DNA of 64,000 bases from Cryptomeria japonica (GCF_030272615.1 NC_081406.1:190967891-191031890), one strand, 5' to 3'. Shown: positions 24,257 through 37,520, numbered from the stretch's first letter. Numbers and translations: made by a program. Notes: a model not told the origin generated them from the letters alone.

Positions 24257-24979
24257 AGCAATCAACCTGGACTTGATCTTCTATCTTTCAAAACAATTCT
24301 GGTAGAGGAAGCATTGGGCGAAACACGCATCGCTGTTTGGTCCCAAATCTGTGGGTTCAGAGTCTTTTAACTGTGTGGGGCCTCCTCCAAAACTGTCCCA
24401 ATACTTTGCAGGATGATCGATTATTACCCTAAAGCCAAAACAAATGGGTCAGTAGCTACAGTCCCTAATGTTCATGCATGCGTCATCATCCATTGATCTC
24501 ATGAAAATGATGAAACTTACTGTCATCAACTATGCAAGCCGCAAAATTTGATCAAAGTAAAAGAAAATATCAATTGTCCATTAACAACGCTTACTTAAGA
24601 GATGACTTCCACCAAATTCAACCATATTAGTTGGGAAAATCGCCTAGGGTACTTTTGTCTAAAAGAAACTGTATTCTTATCCAATTTCTATCTTTCCTAG
24701 AAGTTTAATTTGACCTGCCAAAGTGGGCAGCTTGCATACGCTTGAAGTAGGTAAATACCACAATACAATCTTCAAAGCTAACCCGTATCCGTCATAAAGC
24801 AAATTGTCAAATACTGGGGCATTTTAGCCAATTGTTCTGTCATCCGTGAGAATATAAGAATAACAGAAACAGGGTATGTAGTTTTCTTTGTTTTTTTAAT
24901 GCGCATTTAAATTTTCATGTAATTTGCTTTAATATGTACTTGATGTTTAATGAATTTTCAAACTCTTTTTTTTTTACAC

Positions 24980-27689
24980 AATAATATGAATAATGCATTT
25001 AGGTATTAGTATTATGAATTTAATTAGAAATTTGATATATATAAAATAAAGTCGTTGAATATTCATAAGGTCGGGTATATCCAACCAACTAATTATAACT
25101 ATACAAAATAGATATAGATTATCAACATGATGTAGGAAATACTAACGATCCCTTCTTATTATATAATATGTCCAAGAGAACAAAGAAAGAAAGTCCAAAA
25201 AAAATCGAATATCACATGAGTGCAAGAGATTTGGTAAATATATCGGCTTATTGCTTTTGAGTCAAACAAAACTAGAGCCAGATATTCTAGTGCTTAACAT
25301 GTTTACAAATTAGTAATTGAATTTCAAAAGGTTTAGTCTTCTTGTGAAAATAGGATTATTAGCATAGCTTCAACACACTTTGATTGTCGCACAACAAAGT
25401 GGTAGGACTAGTCTAAGGAACGCCCATGTAATAAAAAAGTGGCATTATCATGTCGTCTCGTTGATAGATCCACCTACACCATGATATCCTACCTCTATGA
25501 AAGAGAAATCTATGATGGTTTTCTTTTTTGTCCCTCAAAATATTGGACCAAATCCCAAGAAGGAAATGAAGACTATAGCAAACTTTTTATCATCTACAAT
25601 ACCTTCATAGTCCACATATGTGTATCTACACAAAGAAAAATATGAAGTCTAGTTGTGTTCGAAGTCATATGCCATTCTACTAGAAAATTATCTCAAAACA
25701 CACTTTGTTGCTTTCCATTGAACAACCTTATGCTCCTAAATAAACTTAGAAAGATAGTTAAAAGCATAGCTAATATCGGGCTAGGTAGATGAGACTCCCA
25801 ACCAAATGACAACAATGAGTACCATTAGCTTCTGTTGATGTATCGTCATGAGAAAGTTGTAATTATGTCTCCATGGGGGTGGACACAGACTTCCAATCTT
25901 CCATTTTGAATTTCTTGAGCAATGTCTTGGCATATTTCATTGGAGAGATATAGTTGTGATTCTTTTATTGTCACACTTTAAGTCTAAGACTATAATGTAT
26001 AAGCCTGATATTTTTCATGTTGAATGATCATTTGATATCAATCTTTGTTGTATCAATCATTTGGGGAGAACTCACTATGATGGATAGATCGTTAACATAT
26101 ATTATCAAAATGACAATTATACAACTTAACTAAGTGGTGACCATGTTAAACTACTTCAAAGGATCAACAATATATCCACCTTATGAAATCTTCATATTCA
26201 ATAAAAATTTCATAAAACTACCTTGTCGGAAATAGAGGGCTTTTCATATAGTTTAGCCAATGCCTTCATTAGATTCACCATTTTCATTTCATTTGATATG
26301 TAGAAATCAATTAACATTACCAGGAACAACCATGTTATTCCTAGTGGCTTTATATCAAGAATCTCTCATTCTTTATCTATCATGTAAATGGTTTCTTTAC
26401 TTTTCCACCAAATGATAATAGAACTTGTCATTTTGATATAGGTGGTCCCCCCTTTGCATCTTCCATGGCTGGTATTTTTTGCTATGAAATTTTTTTACCC
26501 TAAACTTTCCTTCTTCCATCAATGCTCCCACTTGAACCAACAACCATTCTTTTGATTATATCATCCAAATAAATGTACATATTTTCAATACCAATTGTTA
26601 GGAATATAATCAAAGAGCAATATACAATAGATGAATATAAAATTAAAACATAAAAGTAACAAAAAACATGGGCATAGATATATCCAGTTTACACAACATG
26701 GGATGTCTTTCGAGAAATAGCTAGTCCTTTTTTATTTGTCAAGCAAAATAAAGGGTTACAACTTACAACACATTCACTGTAGATTCCTCTTCTCTTTACC
26801 ATAATCTCCATAAAAATTACACAATAATAATATAATGCTCTTGTCAAAGAAGATATCCTTCTATGGAAACAAAAGACAATGTATATCCCCCAAACCTTGA
26901 AGGATGGGGTAAGCCGCCCTTCACTCCCCCCAGATTGAAATCCAAGCTCCAAAAACAGTTACAAAAACCATCAAAACATCAAACCATTAGCAAGATCAAA
27001 CTTCATTATAAACATTTATCACTTCATAAGAGTGTCAAATGCTTCAAATGCTTCATGAGTAGACTTAACATGTTCTGCAAATATCTAACCCCAATTATGA
27101 AGAAGTTGGAATTTATTGGTGTAGATGGGTCCTTCATCTTGATCCGTCTTTATTTCCACATGTACTGAGTCATTTGAGGCTACGTTTTGATAAATATCCT
27201 TTTGCTAGTGTAATATTAAATAAGGGTTCAAAGCGTCTCATTATATTTGCATTGCATCACATTTGAGTTCTAGCTATGAATTTCACCACTAGAAGACAGA
27301 TCTCAAACAAATACCACCTTTTTTTTGCATTTGTGATAGACTTCACATCTATAATTTAGTTTCTCCAAATTCTTACACTATCTTCAATTCCTTCAATCAT
27401 CTTCTCATTCACAAGAATGTTATGAATTGCACAATAATATATCACTATCGATATGATGTGTCTCAATACTTTGAACATAGGAAACAATGCTTTATAGGCT
27501 AGAATTCGTATTTCTCTAGTACCATTATGCACTTGAGCAAACAATAAGCATTGTGGATTTAATTAAAGACTCAAAATATACACAAAATAAAATAATTTCA
27601 AATAATCACTAGGTTAGGTATACCCGACCAACCAATTATAACTATATAAAATAGTTATAGTTTATAACATGAGATTGTAAATGCTAACA
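24980..27689 (-). mobile_element. Decayed internally deleted Ty1/copia element (unit 2 copy)
   Basis: Minus-strand order: 5' LTR starting TGTTAGCATTTAC at 27689; LTR end and degenerate primer-binding site near 26594 (TTGGTATTGAA; copia iMet consensus TGGTATCA); short gag remnant; RT end at about 25850-26000, reading ISPMKYAKTLLKKFK and then SVSTPM; RNase H remnant down to about 25370; 3' LTR start near 25146, truncated by about 24980. Integrase and most of gag and RT are absent. Orthologous copies lie in units 3 and 4, so the insertion predates those duplications. Confidence 0.75.
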
Positions 27690-27889
27690 ATGAATAATTG
27701 TGATTGCAAGTAATCTTTAAAAACCCAATTATTATGTTGATTCTTTTATTTTCTATACAAAAATTTAATATTATAAACTTGTGTATGGTTTCATTTTTTG
27801 AAATTTATAGTTTTTTCTAAAATACTAAAATTTGTCTAGCAACTTATAGAATAATAAATACTTGGAAGCACTAATCATAACTATGGCAC

Positions 27890-28527
27890 GTTTACGGATA
27901 ACCCTGAGCCAAGTAAAACTGATAAGTTGATCCAGATGACATGAAAATTAACTGAAGATGTAGAGACTATGAATACTGACCATGAGAGTAGAATTGGTTA
28001 TTTGGAATCAAGCATGGAAGAAATAAAAGGGAGCTTGAGGAAATTAGTGAACATTAGTAAGTAAGCCATGAATAGCAGTGTAGAGGGCCTCAAGAAGGTT
28101 AATGCAATTATTGTTGATCACAAAGCTCTGCATTTATCCAACATTTCGCCTCTGGAAACTAACTAGAAGAAGAAATTACAGGATTCAAGTGTGCAAGGTA
28201 CAGGTTCTCAGACTACGACTAGCCCATATACTAGAACCAGAAGTAGGAATCAAGAGTAGGGTACCTCTAGGTTCATTATGGATGAGCTTGAAGACATAAA
28301 CTGGGAGATGATCCAGAAGAACTCGGAATTGGTGCACTCTTTCCAGTAGGTTGCTAGTGTTTTGTTTTTTGCTTAACTTGTTTTTTTTGTAGTTTTTTTG
28401 AATTTGTGGGCTTGGCCCCTGTTTCCTCTACTATTTAGTTGTTGGTTTTGGTATATTTTGTGACTGTTCTTTGGTTGTAAAACTTTGGGTTTCGGGTCCC
28501 TGTAAAACCCGTTTACCTTAATCAAAC
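27890..28527 (+). mobile_element. LINE-like insertion with coiled-coil coding relic
   Basis: It interrupts DNA that is continuous in units 3 and 4 and is flanked by 10-bp near-identical repeats (ACTATGGCAC at 27880-27889, ACTATGACAC at 28528-28537). The 3' end reads GTTTACCTTAATCAAA, like a LINE 3' end with little or no poly-A. Inside, frames at about 27930-28350 read EDVETMNTDHESRIGYLESS with heptad-like spacing, then TRTRSRNQE and MDELEDINWEMIQ, broken by stops. Family not identified. A 5'-truncated LINE is my best guess. Confidence 0.5.
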
Positions 28528-28537
28528 ACTATGACAC

Positions 28538-30456
28538 TATAAACTCTATTTTTTGTGTGAAATATGAAATAACAATGCATAATGATAATTTATGGCATAT
28601 ATAAATTTGACTAATTTAAAAGGAAAAATGTCTTAATAAAGTAATTATGGTATAGAAAGGTGAAGAAAAAGGAAACAGAGAAGAGATGTACACGTGTTAG
28701 GAAATTCCCATGGGGTCAATACACTTTAGAAACTAAAGAATCCAATTTGAATTAATACATATGGCTTGGAACGTTTGATACAACAGATAAAAGTTTCTTA
28801 TTCTTATGATACATGAATACTACATTAATTAGAGGTCATACTGCATGGATGTTTTCTTCTACATCAACTCTTAATAATGCAACTTTTTATACAAGGAACT
28901 TACTATTACATAGTCTACTTTGAGATCTAGATGCAAGAAAGAGAAAGGACCAATACAAAAGTTGGTCAATCAATCAACCTTTTAGAAGACCAATAAAATG
29001 ATTTAGTTCAAGACATATGCTTCACTTTTGATACCTTAAAATATTTATAGAAGATAGGTCACATCAAGGTGTTAAAAGATGTCTTTGGGGTCACTATGTT
29101 GCAAAAATATAGGATTACAAATCTAGAATGTCAATGGATGGGAAATTTTAATAACTAATTATGTTTTAGATCATTGTGGTCTCATTTCTTGTTTGAGAAT
29201 GTGTCTATTCAAGGTGGTCCTTCAAGCAAAAGCTTACAAAAAACCTTTCAAAACCAGTTATTAGTTTTATGTCTCTTTGGTTGGTTTGTTTCCAGTGCAA
29301 GGGTTTTTGTTTGGTTTATGGCGCAGGGTTCCTTACATAACCCCTCTATTCTTATTAGGTGAAGCTTTGCAAGGTCGAGACCCTTGATCTCGACAAATTA
29401 ATGCTCTAGTTAAATGCCTCTTTCAAAAAAGGGTCTTGTCTTTTTTGGTGTTCTGGTTGGGCGTTCTAGTAAAAAGAATATCTTTCAAAAAAGGGGTTCC
29501 TCTTTTTTGGTGTTGGTGGTCTCACTACTTGTGAGTTCCCCCTTTTATGTTAAGGGTTCAAACCCTCTCCCACTTTAATCAATCATAACATGATGTAATA
29601 AATTCTAATGATCCCCCGTTATTATATCATATGCACCCAATAGAACAAAGAAAGAAAGTTCAAATAGCTTTGAACATCGTAAGACCAAGATATTTGGTAA
29701 ATATATCAACACGCTGATTTTGAGTCAAACAAAAATAGAGATAGATATTCTAGTGTTGAAAATGTCTAAAATTAGTAACATTAAGCTTCTAATTGCAAAA
29801 TGTTGAAGATTGGAAAATATTGGTCAAAACATGTTGATCACGATGTTTTCAAAAAATGGTGATTTATTTGGTAAAAATATTTCATCCACTGGTGTTCTAT
29901 GACTAATCACAATTTTTGTACCATTTTCTGCTTCTTTGGACTCACTTTCAGCATTTGTCCCTATCTCTTCTCAAATCTCTTAGTTGGCAAATAAAATGGA
30001 ACTTTTACAAAGGTGACAATGCGCAATATTACCGTCCTCCATACAACTGATAACTTAGCAAACTCAACTGATGCATCAAGCCACCCAACATCATGACTAG
30101 CTCATTAGGCAACATCAGCAGCTAATTGAGCTGCTCCAACTTTAGCTCCATTATGCTCAAGCTAGCTTAAGCCCACTAACAAAAAAGGCAAACGCATCTC
30201 TAGGAAGTTGACATGGACTTAAATTTTATTCCAAGTAAAAAGCACTAGCTACTTGCCAGTCTTAGTGTTAAGCATCACCACCAACAATCTTTTGGTGCTT
30301 TCTACATGGTTAATAGTTTTATAAGTCTTCAAATAATTTTGTAATTTTACGGATTTTATTTATTATTGCAGATGAAATAATTTAATTGTGAAAAACATAC
30401 TTGTATGTAGTATTAGTTTATAATATTATATATTACAATCATTTTTCTATTAATTT
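28538..30456. other. Rearranged array flank with second copia LTR fragment
   Basis: 28538-29160 matches the unit-3 stretch 41850-42260. 29165-29580 is a unique insert ending GTTCAAACCCTCTCCCACTT then TAATC, resembling the 3' ends of the LINE-like inserts. 29580-29790 repeats the copia RNase H / polypurine / LTR junction of 25140-25330 (GGGGGATCATTAG on the minus strand). 29800-30456 has no recognisable feature. No gene is present. Confidence 0.5.
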
Positions 30457-30602
30457 GAATAGTTATATTTGCAATAGTACTTCATCTAATTATATAATAT
30501 TAGAATACAGTTAAATTTTACTTTTAATCTTCTTTCGACTATCCCTTGAATAGTTATATTTGGAATAGTACTTCATCTAATTATATAATATTAGAGTGCA
30601 GG
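30457..30602. repeat. Direct repeat, about 54 bp x2, 91 bp apart
   Basis: GAATAGTTATATTTGCAATA and the following TACTTCATCTAATTATATAA start at 30457 and again at 30548 with two changes. They border the left edge of the ghost C4H upstream flank and may be linked to the rearrangement there. Confidence 0.7.
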
Positions 30603-30639
30603 TTGTTTGGGTTTGTTGCTGCCAGATAAAAACATTTAC

Positions 30640-32110
30640 TTCAGTTATCTTTCAAAACAATTATGGTAGAGGAAGCGACGGGTAAAACACGCATCGCTGT
30701 TTGGTCCCAAATCTGTGGGTTCGGACTCTTTAACTTCTTAATTTCCAGTTTTTCTCTCCACTTGCTCAGTTCTACTGGAGTCTTCAAAATATAGAATACT
30801 GACTTACGAAATGGCTTCGACCAATGTCATATGGAAAAGTCGACTAGGCTCCTTTTGTCTAAAAGAAACTGTATTCTTATTTAATTTCTATCATCTTTCC
30901 TAAAAGTTTCAGTACTATTGAAATAACATAACAAAAATTGAAATTGAACATCTATTAAAAAATATAAATTCAGTACCACCAAGAATTTTTTTCTAAACTA
31001 AAATTTTATTTGGATTATTGATTAGAAATTGAGACAATTAAATTTGAAAAATCTAAATAAAAAATATTTTTCGAAATGATCTTTTATATGATTACCATCT
31101 AATTATGTTTTGATTTTAGTGACTATTTTAAATATAGTTTGATATTTAATATTTTTTTGAATTTGTTGGGTTGATAATATTTGAACTAAAATAGTCATGG
31201 CTTTATACTTTAGTCAAAGTTTTTACAAATAGTTCATACTGATAACTAAAGAGTGGCAACAGAGTTGGATTGTGATTTAGATAAAAATCATCGGGATGAA
31301 TCCATAGTGTTAAATAAACAAATTTGTAAATGTGTTGTTCTACTTTGATCCAAATTTTTATATGATACTAAAATGATTTTGAGTGATCCTTATAAATATA
31401 AGCTCTAAAAACATGCTTTCAATTTTTTTTATTAGTTAAGATTTAGAGATTTAATATGATGAGTAAAGAGTGATAGTAGAGTCCAATAATGAGATCATGA
31501 TTTAGACTAGAGATTATTGGGCTAAACTTAGAAAGTTGTACACACAAAGTTGTTAATGCATTTTATTTTGAACACAATGGATTGATCCCTAGTATAATTC
31601 AACACAAATTGCCATATAATAATAGTTTTTATGACCTAATCAACAACAAAAATAGTATTTTGCAACACATTAATTTAGTTATTTAAATGTAGAATTTCCA
31701 TTATATTTGTCTTTTTCTAGTATTAATTATTATATTTCTAAATTTTTATTCAATAATATCAATTAATGAAGAGAAAATTTCATATTAAAATTATAAAGAT
31801 AAATAAATTATATAAATTACTATCGGTGTAATCATTGCACCTCATTAAGGTGCAAGCGCTAGTATATATTTTTAGGAAGCAAAAACCTGAGTAGCAAATA
31901 TGCAACTACAACATGCCCTTCATGAATTTTGACCTGTCAAAATGGCTATCTTGCATACCTTTTAAAGTAGGTAAATCCTAATAGTTAACTCGTCTCCATC
32001 TAAAAGAAAATTTCCAAATAATGGGCATTTTAGCTAATTGTTTAGTCAATCGTGACAATGCAAGGATCATAAACAAGGTGGGTTTTTTTTTGTTGCTTTT
32101 GTCTTTCCTA
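30640..32110 (-). pseudogene. Ghost C4H upstream flank, gene and core promoter missing
   Basis: 30640-30930 matches the DNA 165 bp and more upstream of the C4H starts: TCTTTCAAAACAATT, then ATCGCTGTTTGGTCCCAAAT, then CTTTTGTCTAAAAGAAACTG. 31863-32110 continues the same flank (TATATATTTTTAGGAAGC through AATGGGCATTTTAGC). Between them lies a unique insert of about 0.9 kb. The TATA box, AC element and all coding sequence that should lie at its left are absent. It therefore marks another lost array member between copies 2 and 3. From about 32300 it joins the shared plus-strand LTR region. Confidence 0.75.
30951..31862 (+). mobile_element. Helitron-like non-autonomous insertion
   Basis: The unique insert in the ghost flank ends with a perfect 8-bp hairpin, TTGCACCT / AGGTGCAA (31835-31842 and 31848-31855, loop CATTA). 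GCG and CTAG follow at 31859-31862, and the next host base is T. A hairpin followed by CTRR and insertion before T is the Helitron 3' signature. The 5' boundary is uncertain: TCTATTAAAA at 30951, preceded by A, fits the TC start rule, but about 20-30 bp before it also fail to match the flank. No Rep/helicase is encoded. Confidence 0.45.
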
Positions 32111-32299
32111 AAGGTAAACTATCATAATGATATTGAAGTGATCAGTTGTCCACAACCCATAATGCTTCTCATTGTTTTTTTTGGACTCAATTGTTTTTGT
32201 ATATTTAGCATCTAAAAATACAAACACAATCGAATCCAGAAAAACAGTGAGAAGCATAATGATATTGTTTTAAAGCACATTGAATTTTTTTATATAATT

Positions 32300-34759
32300 T
32301 ATTTTAATATGTCTTATTATATGTATACTACCATAATGTGTCTTATTATATGGATACTACATTAATTAGAGGTCATAATACAAGGACATTTTATTTTCTA
32401 CATAAATTCTAAACCATGCAACCTCTTGTGCAATGAACTTACTTTTGCATAGTCTACTTCAAGATTTGGGTGCAAGAAAGAGAAAAGACCAATACAAAAA
32501 TTGATGCATCATTCAACCTTTTAGAAGTCCAAGAAAATGATTCAAGTCAAAGACCCATGCTTTAACTTTTGATACATTAAAATATTCTATATGGAATAGG
32601 TCATATCAAGGTGTTTGAAGATGCCTTTGGGGTCACTATGTTGCAAAATATAGAATTCAAAATCTAGGAAATGTCAATGGATGGAAAATTTTAATAACAT
32701 CACAAAGAATCTTTGTGCATGCATACTTTATGGTTATCATATCCATTGAATAAAATATGAGTGTTACAACTTTAGAGTATATCAACCTAGAGCCATATAG
32801 CTCCTCCAAAGATAAAACTATTATTTACTTATCTACTTTATAGTTTAGCTCCAAAATAGATTGAGCTATGGTCAATCCACCAATAATTGGTTTGCCTAAT
32901 AATAGGTCAAATGATTAAAAAATAAAATATTTTGGATCAAATACTAAAAGTGATAACAATTTTGATCATAATTTCATGGTTAATTTTATATGCAACCTTG
33001 ATCAAATATGGTGGAGAAGAATGATCACCTTTTTGGAGGTAGTTCCAACCATTTACAAGTAATCTCTCTTCCCAAATATGTTAGTGCTAGTAGTAATAGC
33101 AATATTGGTAGTAGAATTCCTTCATAAAATAATAACTTAGGTAGCTCTGGTTCAATTTTAATATGTCTTTCTTCATCTATATTTATAGAGTTCAATATTG
33201 AACTCTTATTTCATAATTCCTCTACCAACAACTTGATTATTGTGTACATGCCCGTTTTTATTGTCCCAACTCTCTTTAGCTCTATTAGCTAGTATACTTT
33301 TGTTGCCATCATTATTGTTGATATAATTCCCATGATTAATTCTACCTAGCCATTTTTCTTTACAAAATTAAAAACCATTGTCCTCTCCAATGCTTAGAAT
33401 AACATTTCTTTGTATTGAATAACAATAACATAAGCCAAGGTAACAACATCAATTATTATACTATCATTCCATAAATAGTTAATTCTACTCTTATATCTAA
33501 CAGTAACATTGTTACATTTGATTTGGATATTCATGATGTACAAAACTTAATGGATACAAGTCGTTAGTGTATGTACTTGATTCAATAATAACAAATATAA
33601 TGCAATGTATGACAAGCTCAATCTTTAAGAAATTTATAACAAACAACTTCAAAGATAGTTGATATGGCTATTTGAAAAACATAATTAATATCTTTGAACA
33701 TTATTGTCTCTTTCTTTTTTCTAGTCTAGAGAAATACAACAAGTACCATTGCCCCAATTATCATTGGGAGATGGGTTAGTTTTTCATATTTAAGAATTTA
33801 AAATCAATTTTAAATATTAGTAAATGTCTTAAGGGGTGTTGTGGAATGTTCAGATGTATTAAGGAAACCTCATATATTTTTTAGAGGTTAATAATTTTAA
33901 ACTAGTGAAGCACTTTATAATTTTATATATCTACAATATGTATGTTGTAATGGGTGCATTGCCAATTGAAATTGATGCCTATTTATTTTTGTATTTGATT
34001 TCAACCACTTATAGTGCTTGTAATCTTAGATTCATCCATGCCACAATTGGTAGATATTTTGAAGTCATGTATTTGATATTATTTAGGTATATTGTACCAC
34101 AAGCCAAAGAGGAGGTTGGAAGACAAAGAAGGTTGGAAGATTTCTATATATTGAGCTATCTTTTCATTTTGAGATGGTAGACTATTAGATAATCACTACC
34201 ACATTTATATCCCTTCACAGAGTTAGGGACATGTGATAGTTCTTGGAAATGTTTGTGTATTGTGTACTCTAAATAGAGTGGGGTTAGTGTATCTACATAG
34301 AGTTACCATATTTATTTTATTTTTTTCACTATACATTAGAGGAGGGATTTGGTTCCCACAACATTGCCAATGGGATATTAGCACATTTAAAAAAAGGTGA
34401 ACTCTTATAGAAGAGTTGCTTTCTCATTGTGCAATCATTGGAGAAGGAATTTTGACATTCTTAAAAGAGGGTGGACACATAAAGTAGAGTTGTTCTCTCA
34501 TTTTAAATGAAAGTTGCCATATAATCTCCCATGTGGTACAAAGGATATCTAGGTTTGAGAGTCAAGACATCCACTTGGTCTAATTAGCTTGGTATGTCTT
34601 GAGCAAGCAGGGAAATTTAGTGGAGGCACTTCATTAGATTTTTAGATAAGCTTCTAGATTGGGTACTGTGTTTTGTCTATCAAGTGTTGCATTCTTTCTT
34701 TTAATTAATGTAAAAAAGGGAGAATGTTGGAATTTACATTTTAATATAAGAAATAAGTC

Positions 34760-34820
<61 letters not shown>

Positions 34821-35110
34821 AAATTAATTTATAAATTATAATAGTTTAGTAATAAACTTATATTAGGAGATTTATATTTCTATATAGAAATAGGTGTTTG
34901 GGTGGTTAGTGTAAATGAAAGATTAATTTTTTTATGAAATCATTTGGTATCAATCTAAATTAATATAATATATGAGAATTCCAAATGAACAACAATATAT
35001 TTTTTTCATATTATTCAAAATTAATTATTTGATTGTACAATTAGATTTAATAATTTGAATGTTTTCTTACCAAATTAATAATCTAAACTATTAAATACCA
35101 TATATCGACA
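32300..35110 (+). mobile_element. Shared plus-strand LTR-element region (ghost unit copy)
   Basis: This stretch aligns with 41930-44700 (unit 3) and 53540-57400 (unit 4). Near its right end a polypurine run, AAAAAAGGGAGAA, precedes TGTTGGAATTTACATT at 34725, a typical polypurine tract plus 3' LTR start on the plus strand. An (AT)n run of about 53 bp (34766-34818) has expanded inside the LTR in this copy only. Internal sequence is too decayed for me to read a pol domain; a 91-codon frame at 33905-34180 has no motif I recognise. Confidence 0.5.
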
Positions 35111-35221
35111 TATACACCAGAGCATTTGTAGAGATGAATTAAGACTTTAAAGCAACAGGTAGAAAATGATGATTGTTTTTCCCTTTAATCCAATGTATAT
35201 TGCTTCACCATAGCATTAGGA

Positions 35222-35375
35222 AATTATGACGTGATTATCAGACGTGAGAAAGCCAGGCTTCATCCACATCATAAGAAAGTCAAACATCTAAATCTTCGGA
35301 AAATATGGCGTGATTATCAGACGGAACAAAGCCTTCCTTCACCCACATCAAAAGCAAGTCAAACATCTAAATCTT
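35222..35375. repeat. 76-bp tandem duplication in 3' flank of copy 3
   Basis: ATGACGTGATTATCAGACG... AGCCAGGCTTCATCCACATC ...CAAACATCTAAATCTT (35226-35297) is followed by a second version (about 35298-35375, ATGGCGTGATTATCAGACGG...). The same doubling occurs 3' of copies 4 (about 44809 on, later split by an LTR) and 5 (about 57507-57655). Copy 2, copy 1 and the ghost unit have a single version, which groups copies 3-5 as a later branch. Confidence 0.75.
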
Positions 35376-35557
35376 ATTTCACAGTTATGTTCAGTACAAA
35401 ACAATCTTCTCCATTTACTAAGCAATACATAAGGAGCACAATTATTTCCAAGATCCAAAGACAGAAGTGGTCCATAACTGATCTGTGTGCAGAATTAGAG
35501 TATATCATGCAAACAGGGTATGTAACGGACGATCACAATGGAAGATAGAGAAGAGGG

Positions 35558-37520
35558 TCACAGAGGTTCGAAGCGTACGGTGGAGTGGCGGGCGATGTGG
35601 AGACTGAATTGCCCACCCTTTTCACTCACATCAATCTTCTGCTCACCTGGCGGCGGAAGCATTTCGAAGTTGTTCAACAATCTCCCTATTACCAGGGCCA
35701 GCAGAGGCAGGGCAAGGATGATGCCCGGGCAGCTCCGCCTTCCCATTCCGAAGGGCAGAAAACGGAAGTCCACTTTTCCCCCCACCGCCGCCTCAGTCTC
35801 CTCCTCCTCTTCCATGAATCTCTCCGGCCTGAACTCCGAAGGATTCCTCCACCACTCCGGATTGTTCCCCAGCCACCAAGCGTTCACCACCACCTTGCTC
35901 TCCCGAGGAATGTGGAAGCCGTCAAGGGAGGCTTCTTCAGATTTCATGTGTGGAACCAGCAACGGAATGGGTGTATGCAGCCTCAGCGTCTCTTTCACAA
36001 CCGCCTGCAGATACGGCAGCTTTTCAACATCCTCCTCTTTCACCGCCGCCCCTTTACCAACGACTCTCTCCAGTTCATTTCTCACCTTGGCCTGCACCTC
36101 CGGATGGTTCACCAGCTCCGCAAGAGCCCACTCCATCGACCACAGTGTTGTCTCTATGGCCGCCACGTTTATGTTCTCCACGATGTAGAGCACGTTTTGC
36201 TCGTTGATTTCGCCCTTGCTCTCTGCTTCCAGTATGTGGTCTATGGCACACTTTTTCACCTGCTCATCGCCCTTCCCTTTCGCTAAAATCTTCCTGCATC
36301 CGTCCCCATCAAAACTACATTAATATCATCAAATAAAATACTGTGCATATGATACTCCTCACTTGATCTTCAACACTATAATATAACTTTTTATGTGGTT
36401 TAAGAATAGCCGATCTGGAACAGGGGAAATAGTTTAAATGGTTGGTCTCTACATGAACAGTAGATGTGTTGACTTCAATCTATGGACTGCAAACTAGATT
36501 GGTAAGGACGGTTGTGTCAATTTTCTTATTTTATAAAGAAAAATGTTTGATAAATTCATATTTAGGTTACAAAGCAGCGAAATTTGGCTTATATGAAATA
36601 ATATTTTCAATGATGGGACCAAGATAATCAAATTCCGCCCCTGAATACAAATAAACACATCACAAGCAGGCCTTCAAGGCTTACCTTCGTTCTTGGATGA
36701 AGTAATTGTTAAAAAATGCTAGCCGCCTGCTCTGAAGGTCCCTGCACTTGTTCAAATACCCTCTCAAAAACGGCCTCAATATGGGGATGAAGTCCCCGTA
36801 ATTGTACTCAAAACTCTGTGCCAGTCGGCTTCTCTCTGCATTAAAAGCAGTGGCCTGAAGGAACAGCGGGTCCTCCTGAGACTCAAACCCGCGATCAAAC
36901 ATCATCCTGTACAAAATATTATAAAGCATGAGTTGAAGCCGTTTCCTAATAACTATACCGCTCTCTAAGGCCACTTTATTTGCCTGGACGTCTTCAACGA
37001 CTTTCTGAACCTCCTCCTCCCATCCTCCTCTATAGTGTTGGACAACTTTCTGGGTAAAGAAGGGAAGAGTCATAATCCTCCTCATCTTTCGCCAGTGCTC
37101 ACCATAGACGGTGAACACCATGTCCTGCCCATTTCCCGTGAATATATCGAACACCAGGTTGTTCTTCCTAGACCCAAATTCGACGCCCTGAGTATGAAGA
37201 ACTTGTTTTGCAAGCTCAGGATTTGACACCACCACCAAATTTCTGCACCCCAATCGCAGCATGAAAACGTCTCCATAGCTTTTGGTCATCTTCGCAAGAT
37301 TTCTGTGATTCAGATCATTCCCCACTTGCAGCCAATTGCCAAATATAGGCAAAAACAGCGGGCCAGGAGGCAGCTTAGAGCGTTTCCTCACAATTGTAGC
37401 CATCACTAACAATGTAACAAACAGAATTGCTCCCAATTCCATGGGATACCAGTCAGGCTGCTTCAAGAAATCTTCGATTGAAGACAAAGAGAGAAAAAAC
37501 TGGCCAAGCAATGAAGCCAT
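35558..37520 (-). CDS. C4H: Cinnamate 4-hydroxylase, CYP73 class II-like, copy 3
   Basis: Exons are 37520-36685 and 36293-35558; the intron at 36684-36294 is 391 bp (GTAAGC...TGCAG, phase 2). The product is 523 residues with intact P450 signatures (membrane segment 29-44, PPGP 51-54, AAIETT 323-328, ExxR 380-383, PERF 435-438, Cys467). Copy-specific residues include SIEDFLKQ near the N terminus, KMTKSYGD in place of [27 protein letters not shown] in place of HMNSEEAS, and [10 protein letters not shown]. It belongs with copies 4 and 5 (RMMFDRGF or [21 protein letters not shown]). A long plus-strand frame over exon 2 is a shadow caused by codon bias. It appears functional. Confidence 0.93.

Noticed and set aside
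35585-36286. Long plus-strand open frames over the C4H second exons (up to 233 codons)
   Set aside because: They recur in every copy, opposite the conserved P450 exon, and their open state follows from the GC-rich third positions of the sense strand. Their translations are Pro/Ser/Arg- or His-rich with no family motif.
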